A stretch of 64,000 nucleotides of DNA from Zoroaster sp. YZ-2022 (GCA_029582265.1 CM055816.1:84047165-84111164); one strand, 5' to 3'; shown: positions 11,221-21,046, counted from the stretch's first letter. Notes: generated from the sequence alone by a model not told the origin. Translations and numbers: made by a program.

Positions 11221-11817
11221 GTTTCGCCACAATAGATTGAAATTCCTTTATAGACAGGCTCTTTTTCTTAATACAAAATCTCGTAAAACTTTATGTTCAG
11301 CTTTGATTCAGTGTCACTTTGACTATTCATGCTCCTCCTGGTTTTCTACACTCTCTGCTCATTTTAAAAAACAAACTTCAAATTATAAGTTTTGAGGCTT
11401 TGCATGGTGGAATATCGATATCGTTTCGGTATGCAAAACAAAATGGTTAGGTTCATCCTGGACAAAGGCCCTAGGGCACACATCGGGCAAAAAGAACTTG
11501 ACAGTTGGGCTTTTTGTTAAGGACAGGGTCACTCAACTGAAATTAATGTGTTTAGAATAAATTGCAATGTAACTCCTGATTATCTCCGTGACAAATTTAT
11601 TAAAGTCTCTGATTGTCACCATCACAATACAAGGAACAGTAATCTAAATTTTAAGGTTCCAGTTTCATCTAGTTTGGTAAACAATACATTTTATGTTACA
11701 CCTATCAAAGAATGGAATACTTTACCTACTAATGTAAAGAGTTCCAACAATCTGTCTACTTTTAACCGACTTGTTAAATGTTATCTCTCAAAACAAGCTA
11801 AATTTAGGGAAGCATAA
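11221..11817 (+). pseudogene. Non-LTR retrotransposon RT C-terminus and ORF end, unit B copy
   Basis: It begins like the unit A copy (LYRQALFLNTKSRKTLCSAL...) but is frameshifted by an extra A in an A-run and by a 46-bp insertion. From 11548 an open frame of 89 codons gives the C-terminal tail: PDYLRDKF, HHHNTRNS, then EWNTLPTNVK and a short basic end before a stop at 11817. The HNTR motif and the W-N-LP motif are standard at the ends of CR1/jockey-like ORF2 proteins. Lesions differ from unit A, so the two copies decayed partly independently. Confidence 0.85.
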
Positions 11818-12040
11818 TTTGTTCTTTCTTTGGGGAGTGGTGGTACCTTGATTTGTCTTTGTCTTTCTAATGTGCAAATTGTATTTGTATTTTTTTATAT
11901 TTCGATGTAAGGACCCCAATGGAAATAAGCCGATATATGTTATTGGTTTTTCGGATTATCCTTGGATAAATTTATTTATCACAAAGATAGGAGAAAACTC
12001 CTATCTTTGTGATAAATAAATCAATCAATCAACCGGATTG
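11818..12040 (+). repeat. Non-LTR 3' UTR with hairpin and (TCAA)n tail
   Basis: After the ORF stop comes an AT-rich UTR, a perfect hairpin (11971-11993 with 11998-12020, 23-bp arms, AAAA loop) and a short TCAATCAATCAA tail. A 3' hairpin followed by a short tandem tail is the usual RT recognition layout in CR1-like clades. Confidence 0.7.
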
Positions 12041-12179
12041 TCTCCTGTCTTATTTTTGGATAAGACATAACTGATGTTTCTTTCAAACGGTTGTACTGTG
12101 TCCGTTTTGTAAGAGTGAGTTCGTTCCCTGTGTTTGTGTGATTTGTTCCTCTAATAAAGAGAGCAGAACATTAAGTGTT

Positions 12180-13022
12180 TCATCTGGTTCTTCAAAAAAG
12201 CCAGAATCATGCATATAGGGTGGGAGTGAGTTTGATCCTTTTGGATCTGTTATTTGTGAGATTCGCTCGGATTAATTTCTCCCGAATGTTTTGAGCTTTT
12301 CTGAATGCAACAAAGGGTTGTTTTGGAAATATTTCCGAGAGTTGTTGGTTTTGTTGTATTGGAGGCCAATGTTTTTGTACTGCTTGTTTTACATCTTTGT
12401 GATTAACGAATGGATTATACGTCGTTGAGAAGACGAGCAGCGCTTCCTTGCTTTGTTTACCTTTTGGTAATTTGTGAATCAGTTTGGCTCGGTTGGCCAG
12501 TGTGTTGCGTTGTTTATCTCAGTTTGACTATAGCCTCTGGCTAATAATTTTTGTGAGAAAACCTTGACTTTCTATGAAATCTTCCTAATTGTTGGTATTT
12601 CTAGCATATCAGAGAGTTTCTCCGTAGATAAATGCTTTGAATACATGGGGTGGATGTGATGAGGTTTTGTGCAGAGACTGGTATGTTTCTGTAGGTTTGG
12701 TGTACACTTTTGTGTTTAGTATGCCAGTTTCACGGAAGCGTTTTCCTTTGAAAATGGTTAAGTCAAGATAATCGATTGAGGTTTTTGAGGCCTCGTCTGT
12801 GAATTTGAGAGTTGAATGCATCCGATTCATAGTGTTTATGAGATTGTTAAAATCTTCAAGTTTGCCCCTATAGATGACTAGTTCGTCATTTCTATAGCGC
12901 CACCATGTTAGGATATGATCAGCCTGTTGTAGAATTTTATTTTCGAGATCATGTAATGTTATGTCACAAATTCCCTGCCATATTGGTGTTGCATAACATA
13001 AAGCGCCCTCTTTTGAAGCTAA
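12180..13022 (-). pseudogene. Penelope-like element reverse transcriptase remnant
   Basis: Reading on the minus strand from about 13020, broken frames encode PIWQGICDI, WWRYRNDELVIYRG (the region where PLEs have Y-RYIDDIF), then an intact stretch 12830-12609 with STLKFTDEASKTSIDYLDL, KGKRF and TKVYTKPTETYQSLH, followed after frame changes by TYNPF, FRKAQNIREKLIRANL. This order (motif C region, FLDL, YTKPTDSH-like, then ...AYRRAKNLRD) matches Penelope-like RTs. Catalytic Asp residues appear lost. No GIY-YIG domain was found. A dead fragment inside the presumed P450 intron or downstream region. Confidence 0.75.
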
Positions 13023-13987
13023 GAATTCTAGAATATAATTTAATTATTGTATTGGAATAAAATTATCATATATGTTAAATATCTTTCAATAAAAATATAG
13101 TGTTAAAATGTCACTATAACACAAACTATATAAACCCTCTTTTAAAAGCCAGTTTGCTTACTTTGGCATTCCACCCCCACCCCCAACACACACACACACA
13201 CCCACATACACACACACCCTTTCAACAATATGCTTAGTCTCTTTAATATAAACTTAGATAACCTTTTAAAATTCATTTGAAATACTGCTGGCATACATGT
13301 ATCATAACAGTTATGTTGTTTTAATGTTAAGAAAGACACAACCAAAAAGTGTTGAAACATGTTATACCTATATTTAGACATGTACCCTCTAGTGTTTGAT
13401 AACCTAGCTCCACCCATAAAAGAGGGGAAGTCAAGAAGGGTTTGTATCCACCCATAAAAGAATGACATTTTCAAACAACTTCAAATACTCAACTCGGATA
13501 TGTAATATTCGGTAATGAGCCGCCCACTTTTTTAAATATTGTGGCTCCGCCCACAAAATGGCAAAATTTGACATTCACTTTCATCTAAAATTATAAAAAC
13601 AGTGTTCAGGATTACATTTTATCTCCAAAAATAATTTTTCTGTTTTTTTGGTTCTCAACCCCCCCCCCCCACTTCATGCAAATATAGCTCCACCCCAAAA
13701 TAGGTGAGACCCAAGATGGGTCCATGATATTTAGTCCATTCTAAACGTCCAATGGCAAATTTCATGCTTTTACCACAAAGTGCACAATTTTTGGCTCAGC
13801 AGCTGGTCTAAATGAGAGGATCCGTGAATTAATCACATAGTGGAACATAATGTGACGAAATAATATAGGCCTACTCCAATGCGTAAAACCTCATTTGAAG
13901 CACTTTGTACTAAAGCGCATGATGAATAGGTCTATGGAAAGAAATGGTGCACATTGAGTTAGACTGTTGTACCATGGTTGTACTTAC
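13023..13987. other. Putative P450 intron 1 with microsatellite
   Basis: No exon was recognised downstream of the P450 first exon. A CA-rich microsatellite lies at about 13183-13219, and a second copy of the dispersed repeat of 2895-3220 lies inverted at 13500-13810, with its poly-C run near 13662. Confidence 0.5.
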
Positions 13988-14190
13988 GTTTTGGTCAATT
14001 TAGATGTCATTATGTGAAGTTCTTCCTTTGACATCAAAAGTTGTGGTAGGTTTCCAACAATTGGCCATCCTCTTGGTCCAGGGGGTTGATTATGTTGTCT
14101 ACGAAGAACCCAGAACAATAGAAGAATCACAAAGAGACCGATCACAAATGACCGTCCATCCAGGGAACTCAATACCGACAACAACTCCAT
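13988..14190 (-). CDS. Cytochrome P450 family 2-like, first coding exon
   Basis: The minus-strand exon starts with ATG at 14190 and encodes an N-terminal hydrophobic anchor (FVIGLFVILLLFWVL, about residues 15-29), a basic stretch RRQ, and the proline-rich hinge PPGPRGWPIVGNLPQL (about 37-52). This is the diagnostic start of microsomal class II P450s of the CYP2 clan, which are anchored in the endoplasmic reticulum and oxidise lipophilic substrates. After ...LTKT the reading frame meets a strong donor, GTAAGTAC (13987 downwards), giving a phase-2 intron. The remaining exons, including the heme Cys exon, were not found to 12 kb and may lie outside the window to the left or be lost. Whether the gene is complete cannot be judged. 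Confidence 0.85.
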
Positions 14191-14259
14191 TTTGAAACTT
14201 TGTATGAAATGATGAGGGAATTGATATTAGGGAATTATATTACATGTATTTGTATTCAA

Positions 14260-14973
14260 TTAAAGGTCAGATACAGGATAGTCAAATGGTCAACTTTAAT
14301 GTAACTTATTTATGTCATGTTAGTGTAAAGCTGAAGATGGTGTCAATCTTCACTACAAATAAATTGTTTCTGAGGTTCCGTCAGTTGAAGAAAATTTAAA
14401 TACTTTCCAGTTCAAATTTAGGAGTTATACTCTTTCCTAAAGTCCACTTAATTCATACACAAGATGTGAATACATTTTCATTACTTTCTTAAGATATATC
14501 GCCCGTGTTTTGGGCCGATTTGACGGTTAAAAAATATATTTAAATGTCGACTTGCTATTTTTCTGTGGTTAAGGAAGTTAAAAGCTTTCATTTTGGACAA
14601 TGAACGAAAAAAATCAATCAATGATTATTAATACCAGGGCTGAGAGTGTGGGCAGTCTTCCAATTAATTGGCCAGCGTGGCTGTCAATCAGAATCAAGCA
14701 CGTTTGAATTATCGCTTTTATTTACGGTTTCCGATTTTTTTTTTTTTTCGTTTAAAAACGGTATTATCTTTCAAAATTCGTTCGCTGTTTAAATTCTATT
14801 ATGTGGATCGTATTAGCCAAACACGGGCGATATCTTTAACGACATAACGCACACCGGCAGAAACGTCGACAGGTTGCATGCTTGTTTTAACGTCTATCTT
14901 GAGTTAATAGAGTATAAAGCAAACAGGTGAAGGTAGTTTTGCTAACATTACCAATGCTGTACCTTCCCTTTAA
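14260..14973. mobile_element. Candidate TTAA element upstream of the P450 exon
   Basis: TTAA-AGGTCAGATACAGGATAG (from 14260) and the reverse complement of CTGTACCTTCCCTTTAA (ending 14973) match at most positions, with TTAA at both edges. It would be a roughly 700-bp T2/Kolobok-type element split by the nested element at 14493-14835. Ends are diverged, so this is tentative. Confidence 0.4.
14489..14839. mobile_element. TTAA-flanked MITE, 343 bp
   Basis: Left end GATATATCGCCCGTGTTTTGG and right end CCAAACACGGGCGATATC are near-perfect inverted repeats between TTAA at 14489-14492 and 14836-14839. A second, window-truncated copy begins near 63855. No coding capacity. Confidence 0.7.
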
Positions 14974-14974
14974 G

Positions 14975-15548
14975 CAATATTTGCTTTTAAATGAGGGTTG
15001 TACTCTCGCTGCCTGTACTCTGGACTCACTCTGCACTCTGGACCTGGTTTCAATATTATGCACGATGCATTCACACGTACACATAGGGGACTACCGATCG
15101 AACTCAATGCATAATATGGTGTACAAAACCTGCTTTAATGTCGAGTTCGGACCAGATTTTCTTTGGAAACCTTTGGCAGCGCGATATCCCAGCCAAATTC
15201 AAAGCGCTCAACATTGTGCATGGGAGGAGGGGGTGGAGGGGGGGCTAATTTCTTGGTGAGACTTCTCAGTAAATTATGTTATTGTGTCAAGGTGTGCAAC
15301 AGTTTTTCTCACCATTGTCTGAATTCATCATACAAATCTTCTATACAATTTAGGTTAAAACGCCCTCTCTCTGTGCCACACTGTACACGCCTCGTAATTG
15401 AACATTTGCAATAATAAACTATTCTATACTCCAGCCGCTAATATAAGTACAACATTTCAGCCGTTTGTAGTTAATGCATGACATTTTGCGTTGGGGTTCG
15501 AAATGGGCCAAATGTCATTTTAAGCTATATGGGTCTCACCAACATAGG
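14975..15548. other. Spacer, nothing recognised
   Basis: A GA-rich patch near 15225-15245 and short open frames are present. None has a recognisable domain. It may include the 5' part of the Penelope-like element that follows. Confidence 0.4.
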
Positions 15549-15620
15549 GGCTGGTTAGCTCTGTTGGTAGAGCGCTCGTACGGTAATCGAGAGGTCGCGG
15601 GTTCGAGTCCGGCATCAGCC
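15549..15620 (+). tRNA. tRNA-Thr-like sequence, probably a pseudogene or tRNA-derived promoter
   Basis: A 72-nt cloverleaf can be drawn: acceptor GGCTGGT with ATCAGCC, D-arm GCTC...GAGC, and a canonical B-box GGTTCGAGTCC. The anticodon loop ACGGTAA would give GGT (Thr), but position 33 is C instead of the invariant U, the last anticodon-stem pair is T-T, and the T-stem has a G-G pair. It lies 40 bp upstream of the Penelope-like ORF start. It could be a decayed tRNA gene, or a tRNA-derived pol III promoter of the element. Confidence 0.5.
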
Positions 15621-15660
15621 AATTTTTCTTTGCTCGCGAACCGTTTATATTGTTATTATT

Positions 15661-18278
15661 ATGGCTCATTTGATCTCCAAGCTTCATCTACGTCAACGAC
15701 TTTTGGATAGCTTGCATGATTCTTCAAGTTCTGTTATCCAGACGTCACTTGAGCTTGCCACTGCCATCTACACCAAAACGAGATTCAGCAGCCACAGGAA
15801 ATTCATCAGTACCTGTCTGCATCGTAAGCTGATCCCAGGTGGGTTTGAGTTAAACTTTCATCCATCCGACCTCACCCCTGGTGATAATTCTTATCGCGAA
15901 TATGTGCATCGCATCTTGACCTCGTCTTCCCGTAAATTAATGAGGTGTACATTAGACAGTATGCATGCTAGAATTCGCACTCTTAATGACAAGATTGGTA
16001 GTGCTCGTCGCCAACTGTATTCCGTTACATCGGGCCAACATGCCTATTTGATTCGTGGAATTATTCATGACCTCAACTCTGAGCTACACAAAGAGTTAAT
16101 TGCTGTCAAGAACCAAAAACTGCAGTCCATGAGCCCAGATTCCACCCAACCCACCCATGATCATCCGCATCCAGACTCTAACAAGGAACATTTGGTTGTT
16201 ACCATTCCCCCGGATCTACCCTTAACCGACGCCCAACTATCTGTCCTTCAGCGGGGTTTAAATTTTGTCCCTCTCAACGCGTTCAATGATGAGTTTTCTA
16301 CTCGCCGAGATATTGAAATGTTCTATAGACGTTTGCGCCTTAAAGCCTACTTCTACGACAAAGAGGTTGGTTCTTCCGCTTTTACTCTTCATGATGATAC
16401 CCCTACTGCAAAGACTATTGATAGACTAGTCCCCAAATCATCTAACTGGTGTCCACCTACCGGCCTCAACAAGTCACTCGACCGAGTCATTGACAATTGC
16501 CGCTCTGACGTTTGTCGCCTCAATTTTGGCACCCGTTGCACTAGGTCCAATATCTCTTCTGCAGAACGGCAAGCCCTGCGATCGCTCAAGGAAGAAGAGA
16601 ACTATGTTATCAAAAGAGCAGATAAAGGCGGTGCCACTGTTGTTTGGCGTAAGGATCTTTATATTTCTGAAGCTGAGCGCCAACTTTCAGATACCTCATC
16701 CTACCAAGTCATCGACAACGACCTTACACCTACGCACCAGGGCATCGTGTCCGACACCATCAAGGCCTTTATTGACGCAGGTGAGCTACCCAGTAATGCG
16801 ACTAAACTCATCACCCCTTTTCCCAGAACCTCCGTTTTCTATATGCTTCCCAAAATTCACAAGAAGGATAATCCCGGCCGACCCATTGTTTCAGACCCAT
16901 CTCTTTACACTTGCATCCCCCACGCTGATGGCCTACTAGCGCTACGTCATTTTCTTGACCGCCGTCCTGACTGTGACCCCCCCACTAGTACCCTCCTCAG
17001 GCTTGCTGAACTTGTCCTCACCCTTAACAATTTTACATTTAATGGTAAGCACTACCTACAGACCACTGGCGTTGCTATGGGCACACGTATGGGTCCCAGT
17101 TATGCATGTTTATTTGTTGGCTTTCTCGAGGAGAAGTTGTTGTCAAATTTTCCCGGGCCCAAACCATTGCTGTACAAACGTTACATTGACGACATCTTCG
17201 GTGCCATTTCTGGTTCTATGGAAGATGTCCAGGCGTTCATCAAGTATGCCGATAACCTTCACCCAGCCCTGCACTTCACCTCTGATATTTCCATTGACAC
17301 CATCACCTTCCTCGACACTCAACGTGTCTATCAATGGAAACTCTCTCACTACATCGGTCCACTACAAGCCTACTGATTCCCACAGCTACCTGCATTATGA
17401 GTCGTCACACCCCAAGAAATGTAAAGATGCCATCCCATACAGCCAATTCCTCCGCCTCCGTCGAATTTGCAGCCAGGACGTTGAGTTTAATCACCGTGGT
17501 ATAGAAATGAAGGGTTTCTTCAAACAACGGGGATACCCACCTTATGTTACTGATGCCGCTCTTCGCAGAGTATCATCAGTCACCCGCATTGCCGCCATGA
17601 AGCAAGCCCCTCCCAAGCAGCAAGATCGTATCCCTCTTGTCCTGACCTACCACCCGCTCAACATGGCTGTCAGGAATATCCTCCTCAAACATTTCAAGAC
17701 TCTGCAGGTATATCCAGCGACCAGCGCCATCTTTACTCAGTCTACAAGCCCCCTGTTCGTTCAGACGGGACCGCTCCATCAGCAACCACATTGTGCGGTC
17801 AACGCTACCTAGCAGCACAAACAACGGCCCCTTCAAAACTGTTCCCTGCAAGCGTCCAAGATGCAAAACTTGCACACATGTTGATGAAACATCCTCCATC
17901 ACTGGTCCTCGTGGCCATTTCAACATCCGCGGCAACTACAATTGTACCACTGCTAATCTTGTTTATTGTATCTCGTGTACTCGCTGTGGCATGCTGTACA
18001 TTGGCGAAACTAAGCGCCGTCTAGCCGACCGTTTCACGGAGCATCTCCGTATCGTTCGGTTGAAACAACCTGGTCTGGCTGTCGCCCAACACTTCAGCGC
18101 GCCATCACACTCCACAAAGGACATGAGCGTCTGCGTTGTTTCCACGGCATCGTCAGATACTCAGCGCCGATCTTTAGAACAGCGTGTGATGTTCAAACTT
18201 GGCACGCTCCACCCTGACGGGATGAACGTGAAGTTCACCGCGTTTGTTCTACCCGCGGTTCATCACAACAAGCCTTAA
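15661..18278 (+). pseudogene. Penelope-like retroelement, RT plus GIY-YIG endonuclease (copy 1)
   Basis: The first frame (15661-17376, 571 codons) gives the PLE N-terminal region, RADKGGATVVW, FYMLPKIHKKDNPGRPIVS and the catalytic RYIDDIFG. Between GRPIVS and SLYTCIPHADGL roughly 50-65 residues seen in relatives are missing, including the normal context of RT motif A, so an in-frame deletion is likely. Near 17320 the frame shifts: the continuation (HYKPTDSHSYLHYESSHP, then QFLRLRRICS) is in another frame to about 17812. A second shift leads to 17793-18278, which encodes CKRPRCKTCTHV (Cys-rich knuckle) and NLVYCISCTRCGMLYIGETKRRLADRFTEH-like GIY-YIG motifs. PLEs use RT primed at a nick made by this endonuclease. 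The copy is nearly full length but inactive. Confidence 0.9.
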
Positions 18279-18283
18279 TTCCC

Positions 18284-18310
18284 CTGATGAAGGTGCATCG
18301 CACCGAAAGC
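18284..18310 (+). ncRNA. Hammerhead-like core at Penelope-like copy 1 3' end
   Basis: Just after the GIY-YIG stop, CTGATGA (18284-18290), one A, hairpin GGTGC-ATC-GCACC (18292-18304) and GAAAGC follow. Hammerhead ribozymes are known in PLE terminal repeats. Here an extra A separates CUGAUGA from stem II and no closing stem I/III was found, so cleavage activity is doubtful. Confidence 0.45.
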
Positions 18311-18371
18311 TTGGGTATAACTATCCGGTGAGCACTGTTTCACCTTTACTATTCACCTTTACTATTCACAT

Positions 18372-18377
<6 letters not shown>

Positions 18378-18426
<49 letters not shown>

Positions 18427-18701
18427 TAAATCGGGAGGGTGGCCTTAGCTTTCGATCCAATCCGGACCTTCATCAGAGGCTTTGACAAAGTACAACATAA
18501 AAACTCATCCATTTATAGGGAGAAGGGAAAGCAAAGGATCATGGGGCGGGATCCAAAAAAGGCGGGAAAATAGTGACCAATTAAAGATAAGCATCAGTCT
18601 AGAAAAAGCCAATAGGAGTATCAGAAGTGAACAATAAGCCACACAATAAGTAGATGTGGCAGCTTATGGTGAAGCTAGGGTAAAGGAGGGATTATTGAGC
18701 C

Positions 18702-18769
<68 letters not shown>

Positions 18770-19040
18770 TCGGGAGGGTGGCCTTAGCTTTCGATCCAAA
18801 CCGGACCTTCATCAGAGGCTTTGACAAAGTACAACATAAAAACTCATCCATTTATAGGGAGAAGGGAAAGCAAAGGATCATGGGGCGGGATCCAAAAAAG
18901 GCGGGAAAATAGTGACCAATTAAAGATAAGCATCAGTCTAGAAAAAGCCAATAGGAGTATCAGAAGTGAACAATAAGCCACACAATAAGTAGATGTGGCA
19001 GCTTATGGTGAAGCTAGGGTAAAGGAGGGATTATTGAGCC

Positions 19041-19097
<57 letters not shown>

Positions 19098-19330
19098 TCG
19101 GGAGGGTGGCCTTAGCTTTCGATCCAAACCGGACCTTCATCAGAGGCTTTGACAAGGTAGGGGCCTACAAACAAAAATACATATCCATTTATAGGGAAAA
19201 GGAAAAGCAAAGGATCATGGGGCGGGATCCAAAAAGGCGGGAAAATAGTAGCCAATTAAAGATAAGCATCAGTCTAGAAAAGCCAATAGGAGTATCAGAA
19301 GTGAATAAAGGAGGGATTATTGAGCCACAC
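18378..19330 (-). repeat. Three tandem PLE-tail units of about 280 bp separated by (TA)n
   Basis: Units start at about 18425, 18767 and 19092, each with ATTAAATCGGGAGGGTGGCC, a hammerhead-like core on the minus strand (CTGATGAAGGTCC...GGATCGAAAGC), and a common body. They are separated by (TA)n tracts at 18378-18424, 18704-18766 and 19044-19094. Units 1 and 2 are nearly identical; unit 3 is more diverged. They look like reiterated 3' ends or pLTRs of the minus-strand Penelope-like copy. Confidence 0.8.
18449..18480 (-). ncRNA. Hammerhead-like core in PLE-tail units (also 18788-18819, 19116-19147)
   Basis: On the minus strand: CTGATGA, one A, GGTCC, a 5-nt loop, GGATC, GAAAGC. The stem pairs (with one G-U) although its sequence differs from the copy at 18292-18304, which favours a conserved structure. 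Again one extra base separates the core box from the stem. Confidence 0.45.
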
Positions 19331-19490
19331 ATGAGGCAGCTTGTGAAAAAGCTAGGGTAAGGGAGGGATTACTGAGCCACACAATAGGTAGATGTGGCAG
19401 CTTGTGAAAAAGCTAGGGTAAGGAAGGGATTACTGAGCCACACAATAGGTAGAGGTGGCAGCTTGTAGTAAGGCTACGGTAAAGATAGGA
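19310..19490. repeat. Tandem repeat of about 66 bp
   Basis: About three units built of GGGATTACTGAGCCACACAA, a GTGGCAGCTTGT block and AAGCTAGGGTAA. Confidence 0.75.
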
Positions 19491-19559
19491 TAATACACAA
19501 AGGGATACAAAAAAGGGGGGGGGGGGTTTACACCATACAAATTAAGGAGTTGGTGTGTG

Positions 19560-19960
19560 GGTGTAAATAAAGGGCAGGTTACAGTAAATACCTGAAGAAA
19601 AAAAAGGACAGGTTTAAGCAAATACTTGAAAACAGAACAGGTTAGGACAAAAACCTGAAAGAGAACAGGTTCAAACAAATACCTGAAAAGAGAACAGGTA
19701 AAAGCAACTATCTGGAAAGAGAGCAGGTTAAGGCAAATACCTGAAAAGAGCACAGGTTAAAGCAAATACCTGAAAGGAGCACAGGTTAAAGTAAATACCT
19801 GAAAAGAGAACAGGCTAAAGTAAATACACGTGTATCTGAAAAGAGAACAGGTTAAAGTAAATACCTGAAAAGAGAACAGGTTAAAGCAAATACCTGAAAA
19901 GAGCACAGGTGAACATAGAACAGGTTAAAACAAATACATGAAAAAAGAATAGTTGATAAA
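19560..19960. repeat. Minisatellite of about 29-31 bp in the PLE 3' region
   Basis: About a dozen units of the form GAACAGGTTAAAGCAAATAC followed by CTGAAAAGA. It separates the tandem PLE-tail units from the GIY-YIG coding end. Confidence 0.85.
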
Positions 19961-20085
19961 ATCCAGCAGTGATATAGGTGAATAGTAATGATATAGGTAA
20001 ATGTAGCTGGGTTATTTGATACCTGTGTTGATGCCATATGGGTGAAGTGTTTTAAGTTGATGTATCCAGTGTGACCCCTAAGTTT

Positions 20086-20400
20086 TCAATGTGTATCGTC
20101 GCTAGTGCAGGCTTCAATTACAATGAGTTCAACATCATTAATGCTATGATTAGGGTTGTTAAAATGAATTGCCACAGGGTAGGGTTTTTTAGTTTTCACA
20201 GAGGAAACATGGTTAGCAAAGCGGAGACACAATTTGGTCTTTGTCTCCCCTACATATTGTATACCACATCTTTTACATGAGATTACATATATAACATTGG
20301 GTGTGTCACACTGGGATTTAGTTCTGATTGTGTAGGTGAGACCAGTACTGTGGCTTTTCACCTTCTGAGCAGGTTTGAGATGCAAACAGTTTTTGCATCT
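20086..20400 (-). pseudogene. Penelope-like GIY-YIG endonuclease domain (copy 2, 5'-truncated)
   Basis: The minus-strand frame of about 100 codons encodes CKNCLHLKPAQ, then NVIYVISCKRCGIQYVGETK and RFANHV, and a C-terminal AIHFNNPNHS motif. These are the Cys knuckle, the G-x-QYVG nuclease core with its catalytic basic residue and His, and the tail typical of PLE GIY-YIG domains. The reverse transcriptase that should precede it is absent: upstream (20400-20745) is an unrelated coding fragment. The 3' UTR runs left to 18425, tail to tail with copy 1. Confidence 0.9.
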
Positions 20401-20745
20401 CGAGCGGGTGATTCATTTGTTGATATACTTCTAACATACCATAATTTTCAGCTCTGTGATTCCCAAGAAAGTTTTGCACCACCTGTACAAATGCTTCCCA
20501 AAGCCGTCAATTCAAGTGGATTAAGCTTGGTACAGAATACGGGATCATGTATTAGTTCTCGAATCTGGGGTCCAATAAATATTCCAGCTTTCAATTTTCC
20601 ATCTGTATGTACAGCTCCAAACTTTTCCTTGAGATACTGAAATCCACTTCCATTATGATCCATTGCCATCACAAAATTTTTAATCGGGCCAAGTTTAATA
20701 CGAAGTGGTGGAAGAAACACTTTTTTGTGATTAGCTGAAACATGC
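20395..20745 (-). pseudogene. Fragment of a widespread animal repeat-encoded protein
   Basis: The frame on the minus strand reads FLPPLRIKLGPIKNFVMAMD, GSGFQYLKEKF, KAGIFIGPQIRELI, and after one frameshift a NFLGNHRAENYGMLE-like tail. I know closely similar wording (PPLHIKLGLMKNFVKALD, KIKEGIFVGPQIR, NFLGN.KA.NY) from many arthropod and cnidarian predicted proteins that behave like dispersed elements. No enzymatic domain is assigned. It is fused directly to the PLE GIY-YIG fragment at the shared TGCAAAAACTG(TTTGCATCT) junction. Confidence 0.6.
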
Positions 20746-20857
20746 TGAAACTATAAATAGTTTAGTGTAAAAACAGCAGATTTTTGACCATGGAATGCTA
20801 AAAGCATAGAAACACAATGATCTGCCACTTCTGACAGAGGTAAACAGTCAAGCTGGA

Positions 20858-21046
20858 TAGACCCATGGACGGATCATCATGAGCACAGGCCCTGGGCACA
20901 AATTCACCACGGGCCCATACACGCGCATAATACTACTAGTACTATGCTTTTTTTCTTTTTTTTTGAAAACCAAGGGCCCCTATTGGCTCCTGGGCCCGGG
21001 GCACGTGCCCAGTTTGCCCGTGCGGTAATCCGTGCATGGATAGACC
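20858..21046. mobile_element. hAT-like MITE, 173 bp, with 8-bp target duplication
   Basis: GATAGACC at 20858-20865 and 21039-21046 flanks a 173-bp element with inverted ends CATGGACGGATCA and CATGCACGGATTA. GC-rich inverted blocks (GGGCCC, CTGGGCACA) lie inside. No open frame. Confidence 0.75.

Larger units (their letters stand above)
8573..11715. repeat. Tandem duplication, unit B
   Basis: This second copy follows directly on unit A and ends at CAAAGAATGG (about 11715), beyond which unit B continues into the native 3' end of the non-LTR element. It contains a 315-bp insertion (about 9357-9670) and a 46-bp insertion near 11385-11430 that are absent from unit A. Confidence 0.9.

Noticed and set aside
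15549..15620. Functional tRNA-Thr gene
   Set aside because: C at position 33, a T-T pair in the anticodon stem and a G-G pair in the T-stem make function unlikely.
18284..18310. Canonical active hammerhead ribozyme
   Set aside because: There is an extra nucleotide before stem II and no visible stem I/III closure or cleavage-site partner, so it is listed only as hammerhead-like.
18244..18429. 61-codon open frame ending in an Ile-Tyr run
   Set aside because: Translation of the (TA)n microsatellite after the Penelope-like element.
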